64,000 nt of DNA. Source: Petrimonas sulfuriphila (GTDB lineage Bacteria; Bacteroidota; Bacteroidia; Bacteroidales; Dysgonomonadaceae). This document shows positions 1 through 8,840 of this stretch, in pieces; the stretch's first letter is position 1, and the number at the start of each line of letters is the position of its first letter. A model generated the notes under the pieces. That model was not told where the DNA came from. It ran no database searches and was given only the letters and a program-made list of their open reading frames with translations. The position numbers and the translations under genes were made by a program. The stretch spans positions 2,170,001 to 2,234,000 of the forward strand of contig CP073276.1 of NCBI GenBank assembly GCA_038561985.1, in the 5' to 3' direction.

Positions 1-1156
1 TTAAAGAACGGTATTCTCTTTCTATTGTGATTTCTTCTGTAAGGCTAAGAGTTACTTGTAAATAAAGCCTTTTATCGCCTTTTATTGCCACAAAATCGAC
101 TTCCGTATCTTTTATTGTTCCTACATAAACTTGGTAGCCTGCACGTCGTAAACTCAAATAAACTGCATTTTCCAAAAGATATCCAACTCCGTATCCGTAC
201 CCGGCGTAAAGATAGTTTCGATAAGCCAAATCGTTCAGATAATACTTGCTGTTGCCCGAAATCGTGTCTTTGCCTTTTATGTTGTAGCGTTCGGCACGAT
301 GAACGAGAAATGAATTTTCCAAATAATTGGCGTAAGATGAAAGCGTTTCGTAGTTTGTTTTACGCTTTTTCGATGCAAAAAAGTTAATGATGTTGGTTAT
401 CGAAATCAAATTGGATGCAGTATTGACTAAATAAACAAACAAATCGTCTAACAACTTTACATCCTTGATATTATAGCGTGCCACAATGTCGCGCAACATC
501 ACCGTATCTTTTATGGACGACACGTAATTCTGCTTCATTTCATCGTTGGGCAAGTTGAAAAGTTCGGGCAAGGCACCGCTTTGGAGGAATTTTCTGTAAT
601 TTCCACTATTGATTTCCAATCCTGAAATTCCACAAAATTCGGGAAAACTAAACGGGAAAATCTCAAATTCTACGTATCGACCCGACAAAAGCGTTGCCAA
701 TTCACCGGATAAAAGATTAGAGTTTGAACCGCTGATAAATAGTTCGCTCGGCTCTGCAAAATCTTGTGAATGTGAGTTTACAAACCGTTCCCACTCATCG
801 ATATACTGTATTTCGTCAATAAAAACATACACTTTTCCGCTGGGTTTTAAAGCTTCTCGATAGGTTTTGTAAAGCTGTTCCAACTCAACAGCGGTTCGCA
901 AAGTCGCCAGTTCCATATATTCTTTGTTGATGTAAAGAATATTTTGGCTCTTTACACCTTCGGAAATCAATTTGGATGCGATTTGGCGTAAGATGTAACT
1001 TTTACCTGCACGACGCTGACCGACAAGTACTTTTACCAATTTATTGCCAAGATATTGACCAATTTTGTCCGTGTAGAATGTACGAGAATATCCCAAATAT
1101 ATCGGGTTATTATCCCAAAAATTGTACTTTCGAATGGAACTAATTATTTCAATCAT
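1..1156 (-). CDS. AAA ATPase with DUF4143 (partial, runs off the left edge)
   Basis: Reverse-strand reading frame open from an ATG at 1154-1156 to the window edge, 385 codons without a stop. Walker A is visible near residues 45-53 (VGQRRAGKS) and Walker B near 106-115 (VYVFIDEIQ), followed by the sensor-like FISGSNSNLLSGE. The C-terminal part resembles DUF4143 and its nuclease-like end (EVDFVAIKGDKRLYLQV). Proteins of this family (AAA_14 plus DUF4143) are about 400 aa, so only the last few residues are missing. Function is generally unknown; they are abundant in Bacteroidetes accessory regions and have been discussed as toxin- or mobile-element-linked ATPases. Family assignment is firm, cellular role is not. 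Confidence 0.85.
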   Translation of the reverse strand, partial: MIEIISSIRKYNFWDNNPIYLGYSRTFYTDKIGQYLGNKLVKVLVGQRRAGKSYILRQIASKLISEGVKSQNILYINKEYMELATLRTAVELEQLYKTYREALKPSGKVYVFIDEIQYIDEWERFVNSHSQDFAEPSELFISGSNSNLLSGELATLLSGRYVEFEIFPFSFPEFCGISGLEINSGNYRKFLQSGALPELFNLPNDEMKQNYVSSIKDTVMLRDIVARYNIKDVKLLDDLFVYLVNTASNLISITNIINFFASKKRKTNYETLSSYANYLENSFLVHRAERYNIKGKDTISGNSKYYLNDLAYRNYLYAGYGYGVGYLLENAVYLSLRRAGYQVYVGTIKDTEVDFVAIKGDKRLYLQVTLSLTEEITIEREYRSL

Positions 1157-1850
1157 AATTGAATATTTTTCGCAAATATAATTATTTTCAAATACACTTG
1201 AAAATATTCTTGGTTTTTATTCGAATAATTATGCTGTAACTGATTGAATTTGCTCATCGCATTGGCTTCTATATCGTCGGCAATGTCGATATAAGGTTTC
1301 ATTGCTTTGTAATCGCTGTGTCCTGTCCATTTCATAACCACATTTGCCGGAATGCCAAGTGAAAGGGCGTTGCAGATGAAAGTGCGACGAGCGGCATGCT
1401 TAAAAGAGCATATTTTGGCGTAACCACATCAATGCGCTCATTTCCATTATAGTAGGTTTCAGGCGCAGGCTCATTTATTTCTGCGAATTCCGCCAATTCT
1501 TTCAAGTAGGTATTCATACGTTGGTTGCTGATAACAGGCAGTACTTTTCGTTCTTGAAATGCGATGTTTTTGTATTTTTCGAGAATGGTTTTGCTGTGAT
1601 TGTTCAACTCAATAATTAGACTATCGGCTGTTTTAACGGTAGTAACTTCAATGTGGCCTTCTTTTATGTCACTTCGGTGAAGATTGAAAACATCAGAATA
1701 TCTTAATCCGGTAAAGCAACAAAATAAAAACCCATCACGGACACGCTACAAGTATTGTTTTTGTTCCGGTATTTGGAATTCCCTAAATTTTGTCAGTTCA
1801 TCCCAAGTAAGAGAAATTACTTTTTTGAGTGAGTTTTTTAGTTTTGGTTT
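1153..1850 (-). pseudogene. Broken tyrosine recombinase (integrase), C-terminal remnant
   Basis: Reverse-strand remnant of a phage-type integrase catalytic domain. Readable pieces in order are a linker (LTWDELTKF), the first catalytic Arg segment (CFTGLRYSDVFNL), a middle part (LPVISNQRMNTYLKEL), the HxxR box (FKHAARRTF) and the last box with the nucleophile (WTGHSDYKAMKPYI). An in-frame TAG at 1746-1748 precedes the first box, and a frameshift near 1415-1425 separates the middle part from the HxxR box. No N-terminal arm or SAM-like domain is readable upstream. It is therefore an inactive relic of an integrated element, probably linked to the excisionase-like fragment at 2361. Confidence 0.85.
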
Positions 1851-1856
1851 AGAACT

Positions 1857-2360
1857 ATCATAGGCAGAAAGAGCCTCCGATGGAAGGTCTGGACAAAACC
1901 AGATAATAACAAGATGAAAGCCTACAAGTCATTGATTTATATGACTTTGTGTCTTTTATGTCCGATTAAAAGAACACTAAAAAGACCCCAAAAGATACAA
2001 TTTCGTGCCTAAATCGTTACCGACTACCGATTCCGTTTTGGACAAAACGATAACAATTTGTCCAAATTTCACCGTTTTCTTCCAGTTAATTATAAAATAA
2101 GTTACTTTGCAAATAGTAATGAATTGCCGGCATGGAAGTGCCTGAATTAATTTCTGACCACAGCTTGTTACTTCGAATATCCAGCAACCATTATCCTCCA
2201 GCATTTGCCATTTTATATAAACGGCTATGTATCGCTATAACGAGAACGGCACGTTGCAAAATACACAAGTGTTCTTGCTACTACTTTCTCTGTCATTGGA
2301 TATTCATTTGGTGAAATTTCCTTCAACTTTATTCCATAATTATTTAATATAGAGATATAA
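1857..2360. other. Gene-poor stretch with degraded sequence
   Basis: No convincing gene is seen on either strand. It contains the short motif at 2005-2026 (gtgcctaaatcgttaccgac) that recurs in the two longer repeats at 2591 and 4793. A Bacteroidetes-like -7 box (TTACTTTG, about 2101-2108) points rightward but no intact reading frame follows it. Confidence 0.4.
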
Positions 2361-2564
2361 GCAACTGTGTATGTACTTGTCAGGAAGCGAGAGGTTCCTT
2401 GTTATAAGAATGGGAAAAAACTATACTTTTTTAAAGATAAATTGCTTGTTTGGATAGAGAAAGGGAGAAAGAGAACTAAACTTGAGATTCAAGAGGAAGC
2501 AGATACTTGGCTCAATAGTAGAAAAAACATCTATGAGAAAGCACAAAATAATAAAAGAAAATGA
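2361..2564 (+). pseudogene. Excisionase-like HTH protein, N-terminally truncated
   Basis: The frame encodes ATVYVLVRKREVPCYKNG followed by a C-terminal tail, matching the recognition helix and wing of small HTH_17/excisionase-like proteins of Bacteroidetes mobile elements, which usually begin about 25-35 residues earlier with a first helix. Here a TAA stop sits immediately before the ATVY segment, and the only possible start is a GTG at 2367 inside the recognition helix. The first helix is thus lost. Together with the integrase remnant at 1153 it marks a decayed integrative element. Confidence 0.6.
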
Positions 2565-2590
2565 ATTTCACTTTAGCAGAAGAGCATAGC

Positions 2591-2714
2591 TCAAAAGTGG
2601 ATAAATAAGGTGCTTTAAAGTTTTGTATAAATCGTTGCCGATTCTAGGTTTTAATGATTAAATTGTTGATATCTATCGGAACAAGAGGTTGGTTTATAAC
2701 TCTCCCTTTCTGCA
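2591..2714 (+). repeat. Direct repeat, copy A (about 124 bp)
   Basis: The stretch starting tcaaaagtggataaataagg and ending ctccctttctgca is homologous along its length to 4793-4915, with scattered substitutions and small indels. The end resembles a degenerate tRNA 3' end (T-arm-like ggttt...actctcc). The two copies flank the L,D-transpeptidase pair. Confidence 0.65.
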
Positions 2715-2718
2715 CGAC

Positions 2719-3396
2719 TTAAATCACCTTACTTTTCTGCAAGTAATCAGGCTGATCGGCATAAATGAATAGGAGGGAGCCTCCCTTGATGGCGTCGATG
2801 ATAGGCTTTGTCAGCTCTCTGGGAAGTGCGGGACATCCGAAGCTGCGTCCCAGTCGCCCGGAAGAGTGAATTACTGTCTCACTACAGTAGTCGGCTCCGT
2901 GAATCACAATGGCCCGTGATCGGGCCATATCGTTGATCCCTTTTTCCAAACCGTCAAGCAGAAGTGAGTAACCATTTCCTCCTTCATAGGTGCTGCCTGT
3001 ACGATAAAATCCCAAAGAGCTTTGGTATGATCCGTTTCGGTTTGAAAACTTAGTGGCGTAGTTCTCTCCACTGTTCCGTCCGTGTGAAACATAGGAGACA
3101 AATAACACCTCTTTGTACTCAAGATCCAGAACATACATTCTTTTTTCAGTGGAAGGAAGACTGAAATCAATTACCGTAAGGATTGAATTATTATTATTTA
3201 ACTTTTTATAACCCGTGAAAGCTGCTTCAAAGGCATTAAATTGAATCAATCCGTTGAGGTTCATCTCTTCATAGAGAAGCTCACAATCCCGATTGAAGAG
3301 TTTAGGTTTTACTATATCCCCATGCGAGGAATCCCCACCAATAGGGAAAGAGAGGTTCCAGAAGAGGACCAAAAACAGAGTAATAGTGAATGTACG
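2719..3396 (-). CDS. Murein L,D-transpeptidase catalytic domain protein (YkuD_2 type)
   Basis: Secreted protein of about 225 aa. The proposed start (ATG at 3396) gives a clean signal peptide (MRTFTITLFLVLFWNLSFPIG); an upstream TTG would add 21 polar residues and overlap the previous gene, so it is disfavoured. The catalytic signature of the YkuD_2 family is present: His in IHGADYCSE and Cys in GRSFGCPALP. Members are cell-wall-associated proteins related to L,D-transpeptidases, which exchange meso-DAP cross-links in periplasmic peptidoglycan. The gene lies directly downstream of a classical YkuD-domain lipoprotein (3452-4486), so the two probably form a transcription unit acting on the wall. 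Family assignment is secure; the exact reaction is inferred. Confidence 0.85.
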   Translation of the reverse strand, partial: RTFTITLFLVLFWNLSFPIGGDSSHGDIVKPKLFNRDCELLYEEMNLNGLIQFNAFEAAFTGYKKLNNNNSILTVIDFSLPSTEKRMYVLDLEYKEVLFVSYVSHGRNSGENYATKFSNRNGSYQSSLGFYRTGSTYEGGNGYSLLLDGLEKGINDMARSRAIVIHGADYCSETVIHSSGRLGRSFGCPALPRELTKPIIDAIKGGSLLFIYADQPDYLQKSKVI

Positions 3397-3451
3397 CATA
3401 GATAAATTCAGAAAGTGATTTTCAAATATACCTTTTTTCTGAATATTTCCA

Positions 3452-4486
3452 TCAGTCAATTACCAATACGACAGATTCTTTAACAGTTGCCCGTTCGAAA
3501 ACGAGTTTCGCATGTGAGGATGCGTTTCTTACGCACATGTGCGATCGGGGTGTGGTGCCCAATGATGCACTGTATTCAATAATATTCTTTCTGGGTAGCT
3601 GTACCGGTACTCCATGGATGTATGCCCCATTGGTGAAGCGGGACGCATAAGGGGCGTAACCAGCAATTTGGGAGCTGCCATCTTGCTGGTAATACATTTT
3701 TTCCTTCTTTTGCTGAATAGCAAAGAGACCGGTGGGTGTTTCCTGGGCATAGGGAGGTTTGTGTACACCGGTGGTGGCGGGGTTCTTGCTAAGGATATTC
3801 CACGTGTTGCCTTGCTTTTCGAGAAGAGCAACATGCTGGTTGGTGACGTCAACTACTACCACCTTGGTGAAGCGGATGGTGTTGCCCCAGGGTTTCAGGT
3901 AACGGTTGGGCACGAGGTACTCTCCCTCAAAGGATACACCCTGCACACGTACTAACTCTGTGGTATCGCTATCGGGAATTTTTACGAGCCATCCATCTCT
4001 GCCGTAGCGTAGCATCTTGTCGGTTTGCGTTACGTCATAAAGCGGCACCGATTGGTATCGCTCCACGCCATACTCGTCGGACACGCGTTTATATTCGTTG
4101 CGTACAAAGCCTTCTATGGTGGGAGCTTCGCCATTCATATTTTTATAGTTACTGAATACTCCCCAGTTGCCGCCATTTTCCATTGCATTTTCAAGGTGTG
4201 CAATCTTCTCTTTTACTTTCTCCCATTGAAAGCGACGTACAGTGTCCTTATATGGATACTCATCTTCCAGTGTATATTGATCGTATTCGAGGTTTTCTGT
4301 CAACTGTATATCGGCGGCTGTCCATTCTTTTTTTACTTCCGTTATGGGGATTGTGTCGATGTCTTCTGTAGTGACTTCGGGTGTGAGGTTGTCGCTGCTG
4401 TCCCCGGGCTTACAGCCTGTTTGAATTACCAATGTGAGGAATAAAAGAAGGAGAATATGAATAGGTTGAATATTTTTGAACTCCAT
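3452..4486 (-). CDS. YkuD L,D-transpeptidase lipoprotein
   Basis: 344-aa lipoprotein. The N-terminus has a signal peptide with lipobox (LVIQTGC near residues 19-25), followed by a Ser/Thr/Asp-rich linker. The C-terminal part (about 205-344) is a YkuD catalytic domain with VVVVDVTNQHVALLEK, ATTG, ETPTG, His291 in YIHGVP and Cys318 in SHMCVR. The usual motif is SHGC(I/V)R; Met replaces Gly here. Such enzymes form or modify 3-3 cross-links, or attach lipoproteins to peptidoglycan, in the periplasm. The gene is immediately upstream of a second, YkuD_2-type protein and both sit between two direct repeats, which hints that the pair is an insertion. Confidence 0.88.
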   Translation of the reverse strand: MEFKNIQPIHILLLLFLTLVIQTGCKPGDSSDNLTPEVTTEDIDTIPITEVKKEWTAADIQLTENLEYDQYTLEDEYPYKDTVRRFQWEKVKEKIAHLENAMENGGNWGVFSNYKNMNGEAPTIEGFVRNEYKRVSDEYGVERYQSVPLYDVTQTDKMLRYGRDGWLVKIPDSDTTELVRVQGVSFEGEYLVPNRYLKPWGNTIRFTKVVVVDVTNQHVALLEKQGNTWNILSKNPATTGVHKPPYAQETPTGLFAIQQKKEKMYYQQDGSSQIAGYAPYASRFTNGAYIHGVPVQLPRKNIIEYSASLGTTPRSHMCVRNASSHAKLVFERATVKESVVLVID

Positions 4487-5245
4487 GGGTTTATTCTGTT
4501 ATATGTGTGGTTTTTTTCAATTTGAATTGTTTTATGTAACTGATTACTTCATGTAACAACCAAACTGTACAAAATGATCATTCATTTAATAACTATTTCA
4601 TAATTTGTTTGGTAGCTCAGAGCTTTTCTCGCTTGCCCAGAAGGTCGGGTAGTCGCTCTGTAGTAGAACCAGTAGAATAAAGCATTCGCATTTCCTTGCG
4701 CTAAATTAAATATAATTAATTGATGTTATGAAAGTTATTTATTACAAAAATAATTGTATCTTTAAACCTAAGATATATGCAGAGAATATAGGTCAAAAGT
4801 GGACAAATAAGGTGCTGTAAAATTGTGCCTAATTCGTTGCCGACTGTAGGTTTTAAAAATTAAATCATTGATAATGATAAAGGAAAGGAGAAGGTTCATA
4901 ATCCCTCTCTCCGCAATAAATGAGATATGAATAAGTCCAATTAGCTTGTAATTAGCGGTTGGACATATTGGTTGAAAAAGCGAATCATTTTTAAGTGATA
5001 AAGAGGCTGTTTCACGGTTTTCATTTTCATGAACGAAAAATTGCCTAGTTGCTTAAAAATTAGAGATTTTAAGACTATTTGAAATGGTGCAGAAGTAATG
5101 TTAAATTTTACAGTCCAACGACAATGTACTACTTCCACCTCATCCAGGTGAAATAATTCCGCAAAAATAATCCGCCTTCACCAGACCACTTCCGACACCA
5201 TCACATGCATCGATCATCTTGTGTAGCGTGAATTCTTTACAGTTG
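4487..5245. other. Gene-poor stretch around repeat copy B
   Basis: No convincing gene. A tRNA-like fragment (ggtagctcag, about 4611-4620) is visible but cannot be folded into a complete tRNA. Repeat copy B lies at 4793-4915. A TAnnTTTG-like box (TATCTTTA, about 4758-4765) points rightward with no gene behind it. Confidence 0.4.
4793..4915 (+). repeat. Direct repeat, copy B (about 123 bp), ending in a tRNA-3'-like sequence
   Basis: Homologous to 2591-2714 over its full length. The core cgttgccgactgtaggtttt is shared, and gtgcctaattcgttgccgac recurs with two mismatches at 2005. The last bases (ggttcataatccctctctcc, then gca) look like the T-arm and acceptor end of a tRNA, a classic integrase attachment sequence in Bacteroidetes elements. 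Confidence 0.65.
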
Positions 5246-5415
5246 TTACCCGAAGGAGGAGGCTACTTTCGGTACCCTGAAAAACAAAAAATTGCAAACG
5301 GTTCTTCTACAGGGGTAAAGACAGGGCAGAAGTGAAGTATGTATTGTTCTCGATTGCACATAACCTGCTAAAGTGGCATTATAAGGTTTATCAGGGGCTA
5401 TTTTTATCTTTTTAG
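5246..5415 (+). pseudogene. Transposase C-terminal remnant (IS1182/IS5-like)
   Basis: Two adjacent frames read YPKEEATFGTLKNKKLQTVLLQG and then, after a one-base shift near 5312-5316, GKDRAEVKYVLFSIAHNLLKW followed by a stop at 5413-5415. The E...FG.lK ... IAHNLLK(W) pattern is the end of DDE transposases of the IS1182 group. Everything upstream of the last catalytic Glu is missing. It is a fossil. Confidence 0.7.
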
Positions 5416-5451
5416 ATGTTATTATCTACTAAAAGAAGACAGAAAAAAGTC

Positions 5452-5478
5452 GTCTCATAGTTTATTATGAGACGGCCT
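5452..5478. terminator. Hairpin terminator, probably bidirectional
   Basis: Perfect 8-bp arms gtctcata / tatgagac with a 6-base spacer. A T-rich run follows on the plus side (ggcctcttttt) and an A-rich run precedes it (gaaaaaag). It lies between the transposase remnant and the 3' end of the leftward NagB-like gene, and could terminate both. It could also be the IS end. Confidence 0.6.
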
Positions 5479-5575
5479 CTTTTTGCGTGCCTGTAAATAA
5501 ACGTGGACAACGCTCCAGATCTATCCTCCTTGATAGACAAAGGCAATTGCCTATTCGTTTTTCTTCGCCAGCATG

Positions 5576-6508
5576 TTAATGCATTTCGGTTCCGCAGGTA
5601 CCCAGTCCCCCCCTGTAGTAGTTGAACTGGACGTTGGGGTGGTCTGCCAGCAGCGACATGGGCACGGCGGAGTCAATAATCTTTTTCCCGATCATCAATG
5701 CGGTCAGCCTCTGTCCAAACGGATTGTCATGTACTCCCGCCTGCCAGATCGATACCTTTTCGGCCTGCCAGGTTTGTACGGGGCCCACCGTCAAGGCCTG
5801 CGAGGGGATTCCCGTAACAACACCGCCGGCACTGGTCCTCGCGTTTTGCATACAGGTAATGGGATGGAGGTCGACAACACGGGTGGTCAGTTTCTTGTAC
5901 TCTTCCAGCGAGGGAGGGTTGTCCTTGTATTTCCCTTCTCTTTTCACCGGATCATTAAAGGCCCAATGTTTCGTGTCACCCTGTCCGCCCTGCATTACCG
6001 CACACCGTACGCCCGTGTTCCAACTTTTGATGTATTTCGAGGTGTCGGCTTCGGGATAGTGTATGTTTTCCTCCGGCATGCGCAGTTTTTTATTCATTCT
6101 GTGAAACATCAGCTCATTGTTCGCCCTTTCGAACGAGATGGGGCTCTCGACGCCGATCTCCTTCCCGTCCACGTACCATTCATCCATACCCCAGAAATGG
6201 GCATTTGACAGATCCAGTTCCAGCTCGTTCACCAGCCGGGCCACCAGCGGGAGCTGTTCGGTTGGCCCTATGGGGCCGCAGACCCCGACGGGTTCACTTG
6301 CCGTAGCTTGTTTCCATGCTGTAATGTATTCAAGCGCCTCGGCCAGGTAGAAGTCCTCCAGCGTGTCGTAGAAAACAACCTTGAATCCGGGCCTTGAAAG
6401 GGCCAGCATATCTTCGGGGGTCAACCTGGCGGCATCGCCCAGAATCTCGTCTTCCAGTGTTGTGAAATCCCACCAGTCCGGGGCCAGCATACTTATTTTT
6501 CGTGACAT
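5576..6508 (-). CDS. Glucosamine-6-phosphate deaminase/isomerase family protein (NagB-like)
   Basis: 310-aa cytoplasmic protein of the NagB/RpiA/SugarP_isomerase superfamily. Visible features are the phosphate-loop-like segment [13 protein letters not shown], the acidic catalytic region [11 protein letters not shown], the family-typical [14 protein letters not shown] and a C-terminal zone around residue 230 ([16 protein letters not shown]). NagB converts glucosamine-6-phosphate to fructose-6-phosphate and ammonia. This protein is about 45 residues longer than classical NagB and divergent in the active-site loops, so the substrate may be another amino sugar phosphate. It is the last gene of a leftward cluster with a PIG-L deacetylase and a Gfo/Idh/MocA oxidoreductase, which supports amino-sugar catabolism. 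Confidence 0.85.
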   Translation of the reverse strand: MSRKISMLAPDWWDFTTLEDEILGDAARLTPEDMLALSRPGFKVVFYDTLEDFYLAEALEYITAWKQATASEPVGVCGPIGPTEQLPLVARLVNELELDLSNAHFWGMDEWYVDGKEIGVESPISFERANNELMFHRMNKKLRMPEENIHYPEADTSKYIKSWNTGVRCAVMQGGQGDTKHWAFNDPVKREGKYKDNPPSLEEYKKLTTRVVDLHPITCMQNARTSAGGVVTGIPSQALTVGPVQTWQAEKVSIWQAGVHDNPFGQRLTALMIGKKIIDSAVPMSLLADHPNVQFNYYRGGLGTCGTEMH

Positions 6509-6534
6509 AGTTTAAATTATTTAATTTGGGTGTT

Positions 6535-7293
6535 TTACTTGATAATGATATTCTCTTCCAGGATCCCGGCAAGCACGTTTCCCTTCTGGAACCCGTGCCC
6601 CAGGTGTTGCCGGAAACCTTCCGCGTACTTGCGGTTCACCTCTTTTCCCCTTACCTCCGCAAAGTGTTTCATGGAAAGGATGTACTCGTCCACCTTGTGG
6701 TGTTCAAGCAGCCAGTCCCGCTGGCTTGCATGGGCTTTCAACATCTCCTCCTTAACCGGCATCTCTCCCGTTATGTCCACATACATCGAGGGGGCGACGG
6801 CATGTCCGAACTTGTCCTTTCCATCCATGGCGTCCGCGTAATAGAGGTAGGGTGACGGCTCGAAGGGCGCTTCATCAACTTCCATGTTTTTTATGCCACA
6901 ACAGAAGCAGGCCGTCTGAACAATCCTTGCGGTCGTCTCGTGATCCACCATGTAGTCCGTCGGGCTGGCGGTAATAACTATCGAGGGCCGGATCTTTCTC
7001 AACACGGCGGTTGTCCTGTTTATCGCTTCCCTATCGTAGATTATGTACACATCTTCGAGCCCCACGCAATGGTAGGTTGCCCCGATAATCTGCGCGGATC
7101 TGCGTGCCTCGCCGGTCCTTATCCGGGAAATTTCCTCCCGGGTGTGTACCGCAGAGCCTTTATCACCGGGAGTCATGGTGACAATATGAACCTCCCAGCC
7201 CCTGTTTCTAAACAGGGACAATGTCCCGGCACACATGAATTCCGCATCGTCCGGATGCGCTAAAATGGCAACAATTCTTTTTTCCATATCCAT
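6535..7293 (-). CDS. PIG-L (LmbE-like) family deacetylase
   Basis: 252-aa protein of the PIG-L zinc-dependent N-deacetylase family. The metal-binding motif AHPDDAE is near residues 12-18, TMTPGD near 40-45 and the second metal His in DHETT near residue 119. Known relatives remove the N-acetyl group from N-acetylglucosamine-containing substrates. Placement 26 bp upstream of a NagB-like deaminase suggests a deacetylate-then-deaminate order for an N-acetylated sugar. No signal peptide is visible, so action is probably cytoplasmic. Substrate is inferred. Confidence 0.9.
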   Translation of the reverse strand: MDMEKRIVAILAHPDDAEFMCAGTLSLFRNRGWEVHIVTMTPGDKGSAVHTREEISRIRTGEARRSAQIIGATYHCVGLEDVYIIYDREAINRTTAVLRKIRPSIVITASPTDYMVDHETTARIVQTACFCCGIKNMEVDEAPFEPSPYLYYADAMDGKDKFGHAVAPSMYVDITGEMPVKEEMLKAHASQRDWLLEHHKVDEYILSMKHFAEVRGKEVNRKYAEGFRQHLGHGFQKGNVLAGILEENIIIK

Positions 7294-7302
7294 CCTGTTA
7301 TT

Positions 7303-8322
7303 TCATTTAAGATTATTTTCCTCGGCGGATTTATCAGCGGCGAAAATCAGTTCGTGTGTTTTCATGGCATCCGCCAAGCTGGTTAAAGGCATCTCCCTGC
7401 CTTCGTCCATTGCTTTAAAAAATGCTTCAAACTGATGCAGGTATGGGTGATCGGACACATCGCCCGAATCAAGCAGCTTCATGGATAAATCACTCCATTT
7501 ATTCTTGTTTAACTCTTTGATTTTCGTAGAATAAAATTTATTATCCAAAAGGCTCCCTTCACTTCCTACCAAATGGAAATGGAAATAATAGGGCTGCAGA
7601 CAATCAATAACCGAGGCAACTTTTCCTACAGCACCGTTTTTGAATTTTATGATCGAAACGGAGCTGGTGGGATATTCATATTTGGCAAAATCGGCATGGG
7701 AAGAGCCGGTCGAGTAGCTATGAACCGCATCAACTTCACTGTCGATACAGTACAAGAGGGCATCCATGGCATGACACCCTGCCGACAACAAGCTACTTCC
7801 CGCTTCCTCTTTTTTAATATTCCACCGGTACTGCCCGTAAGATGGCCCGATACCGTGGTAATAATCAACTTCCGCATAATGAATTTTCCCCAATAATCCT
7901 TGTTCTATAAGTGACTTTACAGTTTGTAATTGACCGGAAAAACGGCACTCGAAGCAGACGCATGTCTTTACGCCAGCTTCCTTCACAGCCTTCTCCACGG
8001 CCAGACAATCTTCCCACGTGAGGGCTATCGGTTTCTCAATGATCAGGTTTTTGCCGGCCCGGGCTGCCATAATGGCCTGCTTAGCGTGGAGGGCAGGATA
8101 ACTGCATATGGACACCACATGTATATCGGGATTGGCAATCATTTCCGAATAATCCTCGTAACACCTGATGTTCCCTCCGTGCCTGGCGCTGATTTCCTTC
8201 GAATCCAGTCCCCGCGAAGAACAGATCGCAGTAACCTGTGCAAGAGAGGTCCTATTAATTGCGTCTATGTGGGCGCCTGCAGCCCAACTGTAACCAACGA
8301 TTCCTACGTTATACTTTTTCAT
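7303..8322 (-). CDS. Gfo/Idh/MocA family NAD(P)-dependent oxidoreductase
   Basis: 339-aa protein with an N-terminal Rossmann fold (VGIVGYSWAAGAHIDAI), the family signature EKPIALTWEDC near residues 96-106, and a C-terminal alpha/beta domain containing the conserved His region (SAGCHAMDALLY). These enzymes oxidise or reduce ring or carbonyl carbons of sugars and cyclitols, or hydrolyse glycosides by transient oxidation. It is the first gene of a three-gene leftward operon (10-bp gap to the PIG-L gene) and follows a long leader. Substrate is not deducible; the context suggests an N-acetylated amino sugar or its glycoside. Confidence 0.9.
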   Translation of the reverse strand: MKKYNVGIVGYSWAAGAHIDAINRTSLAQVTAICSSRGLDSKEISARHGGNIRCYEDYSEMIANPDIHVVSICSYPALHAKQAIMAARAGKNLIIEKPIALTWEDCLAVEKAVKEAGVKTCVCFECRFSGQLQTVKSLIEQGLLGKIHYAEVDYYHGIGPSYGQYRWNIKKEEAGSSLLSAGCHAMDALLYCIDSEVDAVHSYSTGSSHADFAKYEYPTSSVSIIKFKNGAVGKVASVIDCLQPYYFHFHLVGSEGSLLDNKFYSTKIKELNKNKWSDLSMKLLDSGDVSDHPYLHQFEAFFKAMDEGREMPLTSLADAMKTHELIFAADKSAEENNLK

Positions 8323-8840
8323 AATACGTTGAATTTATATTTATAAATTGTTTTAATTGATTTCATGTATTGTTTTATAATAATTTCAACTATGGCAAAC
8401 TCACTCATTCTCTTTTGACAAGTCCTGTTAAATTTAAATGCTTTGTTCATTGATATTTCTTGGTTCAGGGAGTAATTATTTTATAAATACTTACGGTGTT
8501 TATGTTGAGAATTTCGTAAAAAAAGATTCAACCTTATGATTGCTTTACTACAAGTCATAGGTTAAAGAAAAACCAAGCTTTTTGTCCGAAAAAGTTAAAA
8601 AGCTTGCGAAACTGAAAAATTGATTCTATCGCCTTTTTACTAAAGTAAAGAAGCTGTTTGTCTTTGAAAGTATCGTTGAACCATTGTTTCACAGTACGTC
8701 GTTTTGTTTGGGAAGGTTCAATTATTTATTGTTGGTTCTGCAAATGTATAAAAAAAGCATAACAAATCAGTAATTTATTGAATTAACTTGCCGGCATAGA
8801 TTCAGACCGCTATAAACAACAGTAAGGCACAAGGTATTAT
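8323..8840. other. Long intergenic leader upstream of the Gfo/Idh/MocA gene
   Basis: About 520 bp with no complete gene. On the reverse strand a good Bacteroidetes -7 box (TACATTTG, plus-strand 8741-8748) preceded by TTGTTATG could start a transcript with a leader of about 410 nt. A reverse-strand run of about 55 codons (RTVKQWFNDTFKDKQLL) has no start codon. A hairpin-like pair (aagctttttgtcc / ggttaaaaagctt-like) lies near 8573-8606. Confidence 0.35.

Noticed and set aside
2132-2314. Short plus-strand frame behind a promoter-like box
   Set aside because: No motif, unusual residue content, and overlapped by an equally poor reverse frame.
4611-4680. tRNA-like fragment (ggtagctcag) upstream of the YkuD gene
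   Set aside because: Only a D-arm-like segment can be recognised; no acceptor, anticodon or T-arm pairing could be completed.
5573-6208. Long plus-strand frame opposite the NagB-like gene
   Set aside because: Antisense shadow of a strongly supported gene, with no family features.
8560-8735. Reverse-strand run of about 55 codons ending in a stop (RTVKQWFNDTFKDKQLL...)
   Set aside because: No start codon (a stop precedes it) and no recognised family; probably a chance frame or an old remnant.
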